NCBI RefSeq assembly: GCF_900128995.1
Contig: NZ_FQUE01000002.1
Span: forward strand, 372,001-436,000
Length of the DNA stretch: 64,000 nt
Reading direction: 5' to 3'
From: Loktanella atrilutea
GTDB taxonomy: Bacteria; Pseudomonadota; Alphaproteobacteria; Rhodobacterales; Rhodobacteraceae
Of this stretch, positions 34,797-44,007 are shown in pieces. Both the position numbers and the translations under genes were made by a program. Every line of letters begins with the position of its first letter. The first letter of the stretch is position 1. The notes below the pieces were generated by a model. It saw only the letters and a program-made list of their open reading frames with translations, had not been told where the DNA came from and did not search any database.

Positions 34797-36601
34797 CAAT
34801 AGACCCGCTTTTTCGGTGCGATCTTGGACATGTCGATCCCGCCCTGGTCCTGCGTCGTCAGCGGATCCATGTGGACCGGACGATACGTCAGATCGACCTT
34901 GGACCCGGTGACGACGGCCAGAGAGTGCTTGCGCCAGTCGGTGTCGTTGCGGTCCGGATAATCCTCGTGCGCATGGGCTCCGCGGGATTCCTTCCGGGCC
35001 TCTGCCGACACGATGGTGGCCAGCGCGTTCGGCATCAGGTTCGTCAGTTCCAGCGTTTCCATCAGGTCCGAGTTCCAGACGAGGCTGCGGTCCGTGACCT
35101 TCAGGTCGTCCAGCTTGGCTGCAATCTTTGTCATCGCCTCCACGCCCTCTGCCAGCGTCTTGTCGGTGCGGAAGACGGCAGCGTCGGCCTGCATCGCTTC
35201 CTGCATTTCCAGACGCAGGGCAGCCGTCGGCGTGCCGCCGTTGGCGTTGCGCAGCTTGTCGAAGCGATCAAAGGCCGCATCCACCGAGGCCTGATTCAGC
35301 GGCGCATTCTCGGTGTTCGGGTCGACGATCTCGCCCGCCTTGATCGCGGCGGCGCGGCCGAAGACCACGAGGTCGATCAAGGAGTTCGACCCGAGGCGGT
35401 TCGCCCCGTGGACGGAAGCGCAGCCCGCCTCGCCCACGGCCATGAGACCGGGGACGATGGCATCGGGATTCTCGTCGGTCGGATTCAGCACCTCGCCCCA
35501 GTAGTTCGTGGGGATGCCGCCCATATTGTAGTGGACGGTCGGCTGCACCGGGATCGGTTCCTTGGTCAGGTCCACACCGGCAAAGATACGGGCCGATTCG
35601 GTGATGCCGGGCAGGCGCAGGTCCAGCGTTTCCGGCGGCAGGTGGTTCAGGTTCAGGTGGATGTGGTCCTTCTTGGGGCCCACACCGCGGCCTTCGCGGA
35701 TTTCCATCGTCATGCAGCGGCTGACCACGTCACGCGACGCGAGGTCCTTGTAGGTCGGCGCGTAGCGTTCCATGAACCGCTCGCCTTCGGAGTTCGTGAG
35801 GTAGCCCCCCTCGCCACGCGCGCCTTCGGTGATGAGGCAGCCGGCACCGTAGATGCCGGTCGGGTGGAACTGCACGAATTCCATGTCCTGCAGCTTCAGC
35901 CCCTGCCGCGCGACCATGCCGCCGCCGTCGCCGGTGCAGGTATGGGCCGAGGTGGCGCTGAAATAGGCGCGGCCGTAGCCGCCCGTCGCCAGCACGACCA
36001 TCTTGGCGTTGAAGACATGCATGGTGCCATCGTCGAGCTTCCACGCCACGACGCCCTGGCACTGGCCGTCCTCGGACATGATCAGGTCGATGGCGAAGTA
36101 TTCGATGTAGAACTCGGCCTTCTGCTTCAGGCTCTGGCCGTAGAGCGTGTGCAGGATCGCGTGGCCGGTGCGGTCGGCGGCGGCGCAGGTGCGCTGCACG
36201 GGCGGGCCTTCACCGAATTCCGTGGTGTGGCCACCGAAGGGGCGCTGGTAGATCTTGCCCTCTTCGGTGCGCGAAAACGGCACGCCGTAGTGCTCCAGCT
36301 CGTAGACGGCCTTGGGTGCTTCCCGCGCGAGGTATTCCATCGCGTCGGTATCGCCCAGCCAGTCGGACCCCTTCACCGTGTCATACATGTGCCACTGCCA
36401 GTGGTCGGGACCCATGTTCGACAGGCTTGCCGCGATGCCGCCCTGCGCCGCGACGGTGTGCGACCGGGTCGGGAAGACCTTGGTGATGCAGGCGGTCTTC
36501 AGCCCTTGTTCGGCCAGACCCAGCGTCGCGCGCAGGCCGGACCCGCCGGCGCCCACGACGATCGCGTCATAGGTGTGGGTTTCGTATTCGTAAGCAGCCA
36601 T
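34796..36601 (-). CDS. sdhA: Succinate dehydrogenase flavoprotein subunit
   Basis: The 601-residue protein has the FAD Rossmann motif ([23 protein letters not shown]), the covalent FAD histidine in [11 protein letters not shown] (H48), and the active-site segments [22 protein letters not shown] and [15 protein letters not shown]. It oxidises succinate to fumarate on the cytosolic side of the inner membrane. Length and motifs are standard. Confidence 0.98.
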
Positions 36602-36618
36602 CGGTCAACTCCGGCAAA

Positions 36619-36990
36619 TCAAAGGGCAAGGCGCGCGACGGCAAGGATGCCGGCGGCCATGGCGGTATAGGACAGGCAGATCATGCCGATCAGCAGGGCG
36701 CGTCCGGCGAAGCCGTGGACGTAGTCCTCGATCAGGGTCTGCACACCGCCACGGAAGTGGATGAAACCCACGGCGAATGTCAGCAGCGCCACGATGGACG
36801 GGAACGGGCGCTGATAATAGGCGACGACATCCTCGTAGGGGGCGCCGTAGATGCTGCCGAAGGTGAAGATGAAGCAGGGGATCAGGCCGACGAGGGCGAC
36901 GGAGCTGATCATCATGTGCCAGTGGTGCAGCGTGCCGGACTTGGCGGAGCCCATGCCTGCGGCACGCTTGCGGTCGGTAAGATATGCCAT
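36619..36990 (-). CDS. sdhD: Succinate dehydrogenase membrane anchor subunit D
   Basis: The 123-residue protein has three membrane spans and the SdhD-type segment GFIHFRGGVQTLIEDYVHG that contributes to heme b and quinone binding. It lies 10 bp after sdhC and 17 bp before sdhA in the leftward operon. Identification depends on context as well as sequence, as SdhD is poorly conserved. Confidence 0.94.
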   Translation of the reverse strand: MAYLTDRKRAAGMGSAKSGTLHHWHMMISSVALVGLIPCFIFTFGSIYGAPYEDVVAYYQRPFPSIVALLTFAVGFIHFRGGVQTLIEDYVHGFAGRALLIGMICLSYTAMAAGILAVARLAL

Positions 36991-37000
36991 GACGAACCCC

Positions 37001-37384
37001 TTACAGCACGATGACGGTGAAGATGGTCAGCAGGACCGCCGCGAGGACCATGGCCTGACCGAAGGTCTCTGACTTGTCGACCTCCAGCATATGACCGCTG
37101 TCCCAGATCAGGTGACGAATGCCGGCCAGCGTGTGATACCAGATCGCGGCGACCGACAGGAACATGACCAGATCGCCGAACCAGCTGGTAATGAAGCCAT
37201 CGGCGCGGGCAAATGCCTCTGGACCCGTCGCCGCGGCGATGAACCACCAGACGATCAGAAGGGCCGCGACGATCAATGCATTGCCGGTGATCCGGGTAAA
37301 GATCGAAGTGCCGGAGGTCCACTGCGGGCGGTAGATCGAAAGATGCGGCGAAAGCGGGCGATTGCCCCGGTTTACATCGGCCAT
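37001..37384 (-). CDS. sdhC: Succinate dehydrogenase cytochrome b556 subunit C
   Basis: The 127-residue protein has the SdhC N-terminus NRPLSPHLSIYRPQWTSGTSIFTRITG and three membrane spans, with the heme ligand in WYHTLAGIRHLIWD (H84). It anchors complex II with SdhD and forms the ubiquinone site. It is the first gene of the sdh operon. A paired palindromic operator lies 138-168 bp upstream, directly after the mch stop codon. Confidence 0.97.
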   Translation of the reverse strand: MADVNRGNRPLSPHLSIYRPQWTSGTSIFTRITGNALIVAALLIVWWFIAAATGPEAFARADGFITSWFGDLVMFLSVAAIWYHTLAGIRHLIWDSGHMLEVDKSETFGQAMVLAAVLLTIFTVIVL

Positions 37385-37521
37385 GTCGGCTCCCTTTGGC
37401 TATCGCAGCCCGCGTCCGGGCGCGCAATTGTCGTCGTTCTGCACCATCACGCCACGGAAGTCACGCACGGCGACCCTGATAATCCGCGCGATTTCGCCGC
37501 GCCGGTCAGGTTTTTACCCGT

Positions 37522-37552
37522 TGTGATCACAGAAATCGGGGCTGTGATCACG
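37522..37552 (-). promoter_or_regulatory. Paired TGTGATCAC operator upstream of sdhC
   Basis: TGTGATCACA (37522-37531, a perfect 10-bp palindrome) and TGTGATCACG (37543-37552) start exactly 21 bp apart, two helical turns. The same pair with the same 21-bp spacing occurs upstream of sucC. The element is in the 172-bp gap between the mch stop and sdhC start. The binding protein is not known to me. Confidence 0.75.
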
Positions 37553-37556
37553 GGTC

Positions 37557-38582
37557 TTAGACAGGCATCAGCGCCCAGTAATCCAGGTCGAGGAGAATAT
37601 TAGGTAAATACTTGGCATCTGCATCTCGCACCGGACCGACATCGCCCTTTGTCGCGACCAGCCGCAGGCGGATCGCGCCGACGCCGGGGGCGTCCGTTTC
37701 AGCGATGTCCAGCACTTCGGACCATGCCCTGATCGTATCGCCGGCAAAGCAGGGATTGGCGTGCGCCCCGCCGTTCAGGGCCACGATCATCTGCGCGTTC
37801 GCGAGGCCATTGAACGACAGGGCACGCGCAAGGCTGATGACGTGTCCACCGTAGATCAGGCGCTTGCCATCGGGGCGCAGGGTCGCATCGAAATGGACCT
37901 TGGCGGTGTTCTGCCAAAGGCGGGCGGCCAGCATGTGCTCCGCCTCCTCGATCGTCACGCCGTCGACGTGATCGATGATCTCGCCCACGGCATAGTCGCT
38001 CAGGCGATGCGGCTCGCCCGCAAGTGCAAAGTCGTAGTTGGAAAAGTCGAGGCCGTGCGGGATGACGAGATCGGCGGCTGCGACACTGTCTGCAAGCTCT
38101 GGCACGACCATCGCCGGTGCCGCCCCGTCACCGCGCTTGCGCACCATGACCCAACGGACGAATGTCAGCTGCACCTCGCCGTGCTGGTTGCGCCCGGTCG
38201 TGCGGACCCAGACGACACCGCTTTGCCCGTTGGAGTTCTGCTTGAGGCCAATCACCTCTGACGTGGCGGTAATCGTGTCGCCGGGCCAGAGGGGGGTGAT
38301 CCAGCGCCCCTCTGCATAGCCCAGATTGGCGATGGCATTCAGCGAGATGTCGGGGACAGACTTGCCGAAGACCGTGTGGAACGTGACCAGATCATCGAGC
38401 GGACTGAACGGCAGGCCGCAGGACTGGGCAAAGGTATCGGCGGAATGCAGCGCGTGCCGTGCGTGATAGAGCGCATGGTAAAGCGCGCGTTCACCCATCT
38501 TGATTGTGCGCGGAACGGCATGAGCGATGATTTCACCCACGGCGTAGTCCTCGAAGAACCGCCCCGGGTTCGTCTTGGTCAT
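37557..38582 (-). CDS. mch: Mesaconyl-CoA hydratase (beta-methylmalyl-CoA dehydratase)
   Basis: The 341-residue protein is a double hot-dog (MaoC-like) hydratase: an N-terminal module (RFFEDYAVGEIIAHAVPRTIKMGERALYHALYHARHALHSAD) and a C-terminal one (LSDYAVGEIIDHVDGVTIEEAEHMLAARLWQNTAKVHFD, GGHVISLARALSFNG). Length agrees with Rhodobacter Mch (about 343). It interconverts mesaconyl-CoA and beta-methylmalyl-CoA in the ethylmalonyl-CoA pathway. The start overlaps the DUF1737 stop by four bases. It is last in the mcl2-nnrU-DUF1737-mch unit, just upstream of sdh. Confidence 0.93.
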   Translation of the reverse strand: MTKTNPGRFFEDYAVGEIIAHAVPRTIKMGERALYHALYHARHALHSADTFAQSCGLPFSPLDDLVTFHTVFGKSVPDISLNAIANLGYAEGRWITPLWPGDTITATSEVIGLKQNSNGQSGVVWVRTTGRNQHGEVQLTFVRWVMVRKRGDGAAPAMVVPELADSVAAADLVIPHGLDFSNYDFALAGEPHRLSDYAVGEIIDHVDGVTIEEAEHMLAARLWQNTAKVHFDATLRPDGKRLIYGGHVISLARALSFNGLANAQMIVALNGGAHANPCFAGDTIRAWSEVLDIAETDAPGVGAIRLRLVATKGDVGPVRDADAKYLPNILLDLDYWALMPV

Positions 38583-38785
38583 TGCTGCCCGAGCTTCATG
38601 TCGGGGCTGTATTCGACCGTGATATCCTTCGTCACGGCCTGACCACAGCGCATGACGCCGTTGGCCTGATCGAAGGCATAGGTCGGTGTGCCATAAAGCT
38701 CCCACCCCTTGGACAGGGCGTCAGAGACCTTGTGGCAGAAGGCGGAGGTGTCATCCTCGGTCAGCAGACGGTAGATCTTGGGCAT
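38579..38785 (-). CDS. DUF1737 small protein
   Basis: This 68-residue protein (MPKIYRLLTEDDTSAFCHKVSDALSKGWELYGTPTYAFD...) matches the DUF1737 pattern of a short two-layer fold with a GWELYGTPTY core. Its function is unknown. It starts 3 bases after nnrU and overlaps mch by four bases, so all three are translated as a unit. Confidence 0.87.
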   Translation of the reverse strand: MPKIYRLLTEDDTSAFCHKVSDALSKGWELYGTPTYAFDQANGVMRCGQAVTKDITVEYSPDMKLGQQ

Positions 38786-38788
38786 GGT

Positions 38789-39334
38789 TTATCCGAACGG
38801 GTTGTAGCCAAGGGCGGTGTGGATGCCGGCCACGACGGCGAAGACGACCAGCGTGGCCACGGCAGCGATGATTTCCGACTTGATCGGTGGGGCGTGGTAG
38901 GCGCCGCGCGGGCCGGCGGCTCGGTTCAGCACAGCGATCTCTGCAAGCGCCCAGACCAGCATGCCGCCGAACAGCAGGAACGATGGCGTGTCCCCATTCA
39001 CCAGAAGGTGCGCGACGGCCCAGACCGCCACGGCCGTCAGTTGCGGATTGCGGATTACCTTCGTGACGCGGGTGCCTTTGCCGGAAGCGGCGAAGAGATA
39101 GAAGGCGAAGAGCACGAGAAGGTTGTTTATGCCGGTCATGGCCGGTGTCCGGCCCCAGTAGACGGCGCCATCGGCACTGCGGTAGCCGACCACCATCAGG
39201 ATAATCGCAAGGACAGAGGCCACGGCGACGACCAGCTTGCCCTTGTCCCCCATGGCGGCGCGGCTGTCCGGCGCGATCCGCTTCCAGAAGTGCGACCCCG
39301 CCCAGAGGATCAGGCCGAGAAGGATGAGTATCAT
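38789..39334 (-). CDS. NnrU family membrane protein
   Basis: The 181-residue polytopic protein has about five spans and the NnrU signature (LGLILWAGSHFWKRIAP at the N-terminus, VTKVIRNPQLTAVAVWAVAHLLVNGD in the middle). NnrU was named for a role in nitrate/nitrite reduction gene clusters, and relatives include isoprenylcysteine-methyltransferase-like folds. Here it sits between mcl2 and DUF1737 in an acyl-CoA operon, with a four-base overlap with mcl2, so its denitrification name may not reflect its role. Confidence 0.88.
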   Translation of the reverse strand: MILILLGLILWAGSHFWKRIAPDSRAAMGDKGKLVVAVASVLAIILMVVGYRSADGAVYWGRTPAMTGINNLLVLFAFYLFAASGKGTRVTKVIRNPQLTAVAVWAVAHLLVNGDTPSFLLFGGMLVWALAEIAVLNRAAGPRGAYHAPPIKSEIIAAVATLVVFAVVAGIHTALGYNPFG

Positions 39335-40173
39335 GTGCGCTCCAGTGCGGCGATGGCGTCTGCTTTGGCCAGCGTGGCCCGCGCCGTGACGATATGCAAG
39401 TTCTCGACGATGCGACCATCGACGACGGCGACCCCCTGCCCGTCGCGTGCCGCTCTGTCGAAGGCGGCGATCTGACGCCGCGCAAGGTCGATCTCTGTCG
39501 GGGTGGCGCCAAAGACCGCGTTCGCGATCTCGATCTGCGCAGGGTGGATCAGGGACTTGCCGTCGAACCCCATGTCGCGGCCGTCACTGCATTCGGCACG
39601 AAGCCCTTCGTCATCCTGATAGGCGTTAAAGACACCGTCGATAGCCGGAATCCCCGCGGCACGCGCGGCAAGGAGGCAATGCTGCAAGGCCGTCGTCAGT
39701 GCGCCGCGGGTCCGCGCCCCCAGATCATTGGCCAGATCGTTCGTTCCAATGACGACGCCGGCCAGTCGGCCATGGGACGCAATGGCCTGCGCATTCAGCA
39801 CGCCTCGTGGCGTTTCCATCATCGCCCAAAGCGGCAGGTCCGGCACCAGTGCTGCGACGGCATCCAGATCGGCAGGGTCTGAAACCTTGGGCACGAGGAC
39901 ACCATCGCAATCCATGTCGGCCGCTGCACGGGCATCATCCTCGCCCCAAGCGGTATCCAACGCGTTGATCCGTACCAGCCGCAGGCGGGCACCGTATCCA
40001 CCCTGCGCGAGCGCCTGCTGCAGGATCGATCTTGCAGACACCTTTGCGTCGGGGGTTACAGCATCCTCGAGATCGAAAAGGATCGCGTCGCAGGGCAGAC
40101 CGCGGGCCTTGTCGAGTGCCCGAGGTTTCGACCCGGGTATATAGAGGGCTGATCGGACCGGACGGCTGTGCAT
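39331..40173 (-). CDS. mcl2: (3S)-malyl-CoA thioesterase (HpcH/HpaI aldolase family)
   Basis: The 280-residue protein has CitE-like features: RSALYIPGSKPRALDKARGLPCDAILFDLEDAV, ARLRLVRINALDT (substrate Arg) and a metal-site region MMETPRGVLNAQAI. Length matches Mcl2, which hydrolyses (3S)-malyl-CoA to malate and CoA, rather than the longer Mcl1 lyase (about 318), and pairs with mch in the operon. Mcl1 activity is not excluded. The ATG at 40173 starts just before the conserved SALYIPG; the longer frame was discarded. It begins the leftward operon. Confidence 0.85.
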   Translation of the reverse strand: MHSRPVRSALYIPGSKPRALDKARGLPCDAILFDLEDAVTPDAKVSARSILQQALAQGGYGARLRLVRINALDTAWGEDDARAAADMDCDGVLVPKVSDPADLDAVAALVPDLPLWAMMETPRGVLNAQAIASHGRLAGVVIGTNDLANDLGARTRGALTTALQHCLLAARAAGIPAIDGVFNAYQDDEGLRAECSDGRDMGFDGKSLIHPAQIEIANAVFGATPTEIDLARRQIAAFDRAARDGQGVAVVDGRIVENLHIVTARATLAKADAIAALERT

Positions 40174-40203
40174 GGCGGGATCTCGCGACAAATGTATGCA
40201 CAG
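40166..40203. promoter_or_regulatory. Inverted repeat over the mcl2 start
   Basis: CTGTGCAT (40166-40173) and ATGCACAG (40196-40203) form perfect 8-bp arms with 22 bases between. The left arm covers the mcl2 start codon. It could be a regulator site of the mcl2 operon or an mRNA structure; the evidence does not separate these. Confidence 0.35.
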
Positions 40204-40341
40204 GTGGACCCGATCGGACTGTGGTGCACAACCCCCGAATTGCTGCGTTGCGGAAAGGCGAACCACTACGTTCGGTGGTGTCAGCGCACTCTTACGAACA
40301 GAGAACCATGTTGGATTACTCATATTGAAGGAAGGTTCACG

Positions 40342-40653
40342 ATGCACCGCGCCCTACTCAGCCTTGTGATGTTTTCAAGCATTTTCCTGCTTTTCGCGGG
40401 CCGCAGCCTGGCTGCCGCCCGACCCTGTCTGCCGACACCGGAAATGGAGGCGGCATTGGAACGCAGCTTTCAAGAGTTCCCACTCGCCATTGCAATGATG
40501 CCGGACGGTTCATTGCTGACACTTTATGCATCTGCGCATGGGACCTGGACCATGACGCTGCAACGACCGGACGAGAGCGCCTGCATTGTCGTTGCCGGCG
40601 AGGACCTTAACTTGCTGCATCGCGGCGGACTTGTGCCGGAACGTGCCACCTGA
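40342..40653 (+). CDS. Small exported protein of unknown function
   Basis: The 103-residue protein has a signal peptide (MHRALLSLVMFSSIFLLFAGRSLAAA) followed by a domain ALERSFQEFPLAIAMMPDGSLLTLYASAHGTWTMTLQRPDESACIVVAGEDL. I recall similar short periplasmic proteins in Rhodobacteraceae, but know no function. GAAGGAAGG precedes the ATG by about six bases, which decides the start against the longer open frame. It is divergent from mcl2. Confidence 0.75.
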   Translation: MHRALLSLVMFSSIFLLFAGRSLAAARPCLPTPEMEAALERSFQEFPLAIAMMPDGSLLTLYASAHGTWTMTLQRPDESACIVVAGEDLNLLHRGGLVPERAT

Positions 40654-40787
40654 CCAGACGCGCAGGTTCCCGCCGATCGCACAAATATATAGCGCTGCGA
40701 GAAGGAAACCAATCGGTGCGATCGCGGTTATCATTCCATGGAAGGGCCTGGACTACCGGACCCAATATCCGAATGAGGATGAAGACA

Positions 40788-41693
40788 ATGAAAAAGATTC
40801 TTGCAACGACCGCAATTGCTCTCGTCATGGCCAACGGTGCATTCGCCGAAAGCCACATGAATGCTGACGGCACGCCCAAGGACACCGCAACTTCGACCGA
40901 CACGACTGCTGCACCGGCGGACGGTTCCACGTCAACCGATACGACTGCAGCGCCGGCCGATGGTGCTGAATCGACCGATACGACCGAAGCGCCGGCCGAT
41001 GGTTCGATGTCCACCGACAGCGCAACCTCTACGGATACGACCACGGCACCCGCCGATGGCGCGGCGTCGACTGACAGCGCGACCTCGACCGACAGCACCA
41101 TGGCGCCCGCCGACGGTACGGCCGCGACCGATGGTGCCGCCTCGACCGACGGCACGATGACGACCGACAGCGGCACGGCGCCGGCCGATTCCTCCACCGG
41201 TATGGCGACGGACAGCGCATCCAGCGCACCGTCCATGACCATGGACGGCTATGAAACGGTGATGAACGCCGATGTCACGACGGACGAACTGACCGGTACC
41301 AAGGTCTACGGTCCGGACGAGGACGAAGTGGGCGAGATCGGTGACCTCGTGGTCGGCGAAGAAGGCAAGATCACCGACGTCATCGTCGACGTGGGCGGCT
41401 TCCTGGGTCTGGGCGAAAAGCCCGTCTCGATCGCCTTCGACAGCGTCCAGATCATGAAACAGACCGATGGCGACGACATGCGCGCCTACGTTTCGATGAC
41501 CGAAGATCAGCTGAAGGAACTGCCGAAGTACGAATCGCCGAACGACGCCGCTGCGATGGATGCCGCGACGACCGACAGCACCACCATGGACTCGACGGCG
41601 ACCGACAGCTCCACGATGGAAGCAGCGCCTGCAGACGGCACCGCGACCGATGCAGCCCCTGCCGACGGCACAGCGCCCGCCGCCAACAACTAA
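40788..41693 (+). CDS. Exported PRC-barrel protein with Thr/Asp/Ala-rich degenerate repeats
   Basis: The 301-residue protein has a signal peptide (MKKILATTAIALVMANGAFA), a low-complexity acidic region of about 120 residues, a PRC-barrel domain (MNADVTTDELTGTKVYGPDEDEVGEIGDLVVGEEGKITDVIVDVGGFLGLGEKPVSI), and a second Thr/Ala/Asp-rich tail. PRC-barrels bind RNA, photosynthetic reaction centres or act in general stress; this exported form is unassigned. GAGGA lies eight bases before the ATG at 40788; ATGs at 40773 and 40779 are alternatives. A strong terminator follows. Confidence 0.85.
   Translation: MKKILATTAIALVMANGAFAESHMNADGTPKDTATSTDTTAAPADGSTSTDTTAAPADGAESTDTTEAPADGSMSTDSATSTDTTTAPADGAASTDSATSTDSTMAPADGTAATDGAASTDGTMTTDSGTAPADSSTGMATDSASSAPSMTMDGYETVMNADVTTDELTGTKVYGPDEDEVGEIGDLVVGEEGKITDVIVDVGGFLGLGEKPVSIAFDSVQIMKQTDGDDMRAYVSMTEDQLKELPKYESPNDAAAMDAATTDSTTMDSTATDSSTMEAAPADGTATDAAPADGTAPAANN
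40860..41240 (+). repeat. Degenerate tandem repeats inside the PRC-barrel gene
   Basis: Units of about 10-12 residues built on TDTTAAPADG or TDSATSTDTTAPADG recur roughly ten times, encoded by similar GCCGATGG- and ACCGACAC-containing DNA. The DNA repeats make the gene prone to length change by slippage. Confidence 0.75.
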
Positions 41694-41717
41694 GAGATCC
41701 TCTCGATCTCGTCGTCT

Positions 41718-41745
41718 GGGCCGCCCCTTCTGGGGCGGCCCTTTT
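41718..41745 (+). terminator. Terminator after the PRC-barrel gene
   Basis: A perfect 10-bp stem (GGGCCGCCCC and GGGGCGGCCC, TTCT loop) is followed by TTTT. It abuts the stop codon of the convergent TSUP gene; on the minus strand there is no U-tract. Confidence 0.92.
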
Positions 41746-42500
41746 CATGCCAGCGCCTGCCAGAGAAGCCGCCCACCTGTGGCCAGAAGCAGCAGATATG
41801 TCAGACCGAAGAAGACCCGGTCGGACACGAGATGATGCGCGCGAACGCCCAGCCAGGCCCCCAGCACTGCAAATGGGGCAAGCAGCACATCGGCCAGCAG
41901 GGTCTGCGTCGAAAAGATGCCGAGAAAGAGGTAGGGCAGGAACTTCATCAGGTTGATTGCCCAGAAGGACACGACCGTGGTCGCCTGATACGTCGTCTTG
42001 TCGATGCCCTGCCCCAGAAGGAACACCGCGACCGGCGGCCCGCCCGCATGGCTGACGAAGCTCGTGAAACCGGCCACCGTGCCGGTCAGCCACGCCCTGC
42101 CGCGCGAAAAGGAGAACCGTCCGACCCGGATCAGCCCCCGCGCCCGGCCCCATTGCCAGCCGACGAAGACGATGCAGATGACGCCGATCAGGACGCGCAC
42201 CACGTCGGCATTCACCAGCGCATAGACAAGCGCGCCCAGCGCGGTCCCCGGCACTGCACCCACGATGATGCCGCGCGCCGAAGGTTCGTCCCAGCGACGC
42301 CAGTAGGGGCGCAGCGACACCGCATCGATGACCATCAGCAGCGGCAGCATGATCCCCAGCGCAGCCCCGGGCGGCACCGTCAGTGCAAGGATCGCAGAGG
42401 CGGCAAAGGCGGCGCCCGACCCGAACCCGGCCTTCGAGATGCCCGCGAACATGACCGCCGGGATAGCGAGGGCAAAGAATGTCCAGTCGAAGTCGATCAT
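41745..42500 (-). CDS. TSUP family permease (TauE/SafE type)
   Basis: The 251-residue protein has seven to eight spans and the single-copy TSUP features AIPAVMFAGISKAGFGSGAAFAASAIL and GTVAGFTSFVSHAGGPPVAVFLLGQG. It is distinct from the TSUP with TIGR02186 partner at 20.3 kb. Substrate is likely a small organic anion or sulfite; unassigned. It ends at the terminator of the convergent PRC-barrel gene and its start faces mdh, 149 bp away. Confidence 0.9.
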   Translation of the reverse strand: MIDFDWTFFALAIPAVMFAGISKAGFGSGAAFAASAILALTVPPGAALGIMLPLLMVIDAVSLRPYWRRWDEPSARGIIVGAVPGTALGALVYALVNADVVRVLIGVICIVFVGWQWGRARGLIRVGRFSFSRGRAWLTGTVAGFTSFVSHAGGPPVAVFLLGQGIDKTTYQATTVVSFWAINLMKFLPYLFLGIFSTQTLLADVLLAPFAVLGAWLGVRAHHLVSDRVFFGLTYLLLLATGGRLLWQALA

Positions 42501-42532
42501 GTGCGGTCCCCTGCGATGTTCACACTGCCTAA

Positions 42533-43612
<1,080 letters not shown>

Positions 43613-43638
43613 ACCTGACGGCTGGACGACGACATCGG

Positions 43639-43670
43639 GCACGCTGCAGTTCGCTGCAGCGTGCCTTTTT
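43639..43670 (+). terminator. UUCG-tetraloop terminator after mdh
   Basis: An 11-bp perfect stem (GCACGCTGCAG and CTGCAGCGTGC) closes on TTCG and is followed by CTTTTT. It is a textbook intrinsic terminator 26 bases after the mdh stop. Confidence 0.95.
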
Positions 43671-43881
43671 CATTCGAAGTGATAGGATGTAGCTGATCGA
43701 CGCAATGGCATCGAACATCTGCCGGTCCGACTCTACGCGCCATTTGAACGGTGAGGTCTTCGCACCAGGTCGCGAGGGTTTCGTGAATCCCGCATTACCC
43801 CCGCTGAAAGGTACGGACATCGCCCTGCGGTTTTACATGATTGCTTAGAGAATCCCTGCCATACACGAGCCAATCCATTAT
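43671..43881. other. Unassigned intergenic DNA between mdh terminator and suc operator
   Basis: In the 395-bp mdh-sucC gap, apart from the mdh terminator and the paired operator, I see no supported gene, repeat or RNA. Short minus-strand frames here run into the mdh terminator and have no credible start or ribosome site. Confidence 0.4.
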
Positions 43882-43912
43882 GTGATCACACGCTTTGAGG
43901 CTGTGATCACAA
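43882..43912 (+). promoter_or_regulatory. Paired TGTGATCAC operator upstream of sucC
   Basis: Two copies of TGTGATCACA (43882-43891 and 43903-43912), both perfect palindromes, start 21 bp apart, exactly as upstream of sdhC. Both second copies are preceded by GGC on the plus strand. The pair is 96-126 bp upstream of the sucC start. Confidence 0.78.
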
Positions 43913-44007
43913 ATGTCGGAATTATAGGTTGGAACGGCCGCAAGCAGTTTTTTGTTAAATCACGATATGATTGGTAGGATCAAACCCAGACAGACAAGGG
44001 ACCAGAC

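Noticed and set aside
40860-41240. Repeat block considered as a CRISPR-like array
   Set aside because: Units are short, in frame with a signal-peptide protein and lack unique spacers of constant length.
40607-41242. Minus-strand frame rich in SVEVALSVDAAPSAGA opposite the PRC-barrel repeats
   Set aside because: The apparent repeats are the reverse complement of the PRC-barrel gene's repeat DNA, with no independent start signal.
43671-43881. Possible gene remnant between mdh and sucC
   Set aside because: Short minus-strand frames look mildly protein-like, but no start, ribosome site or family could be recognised; recorded as unassigned.
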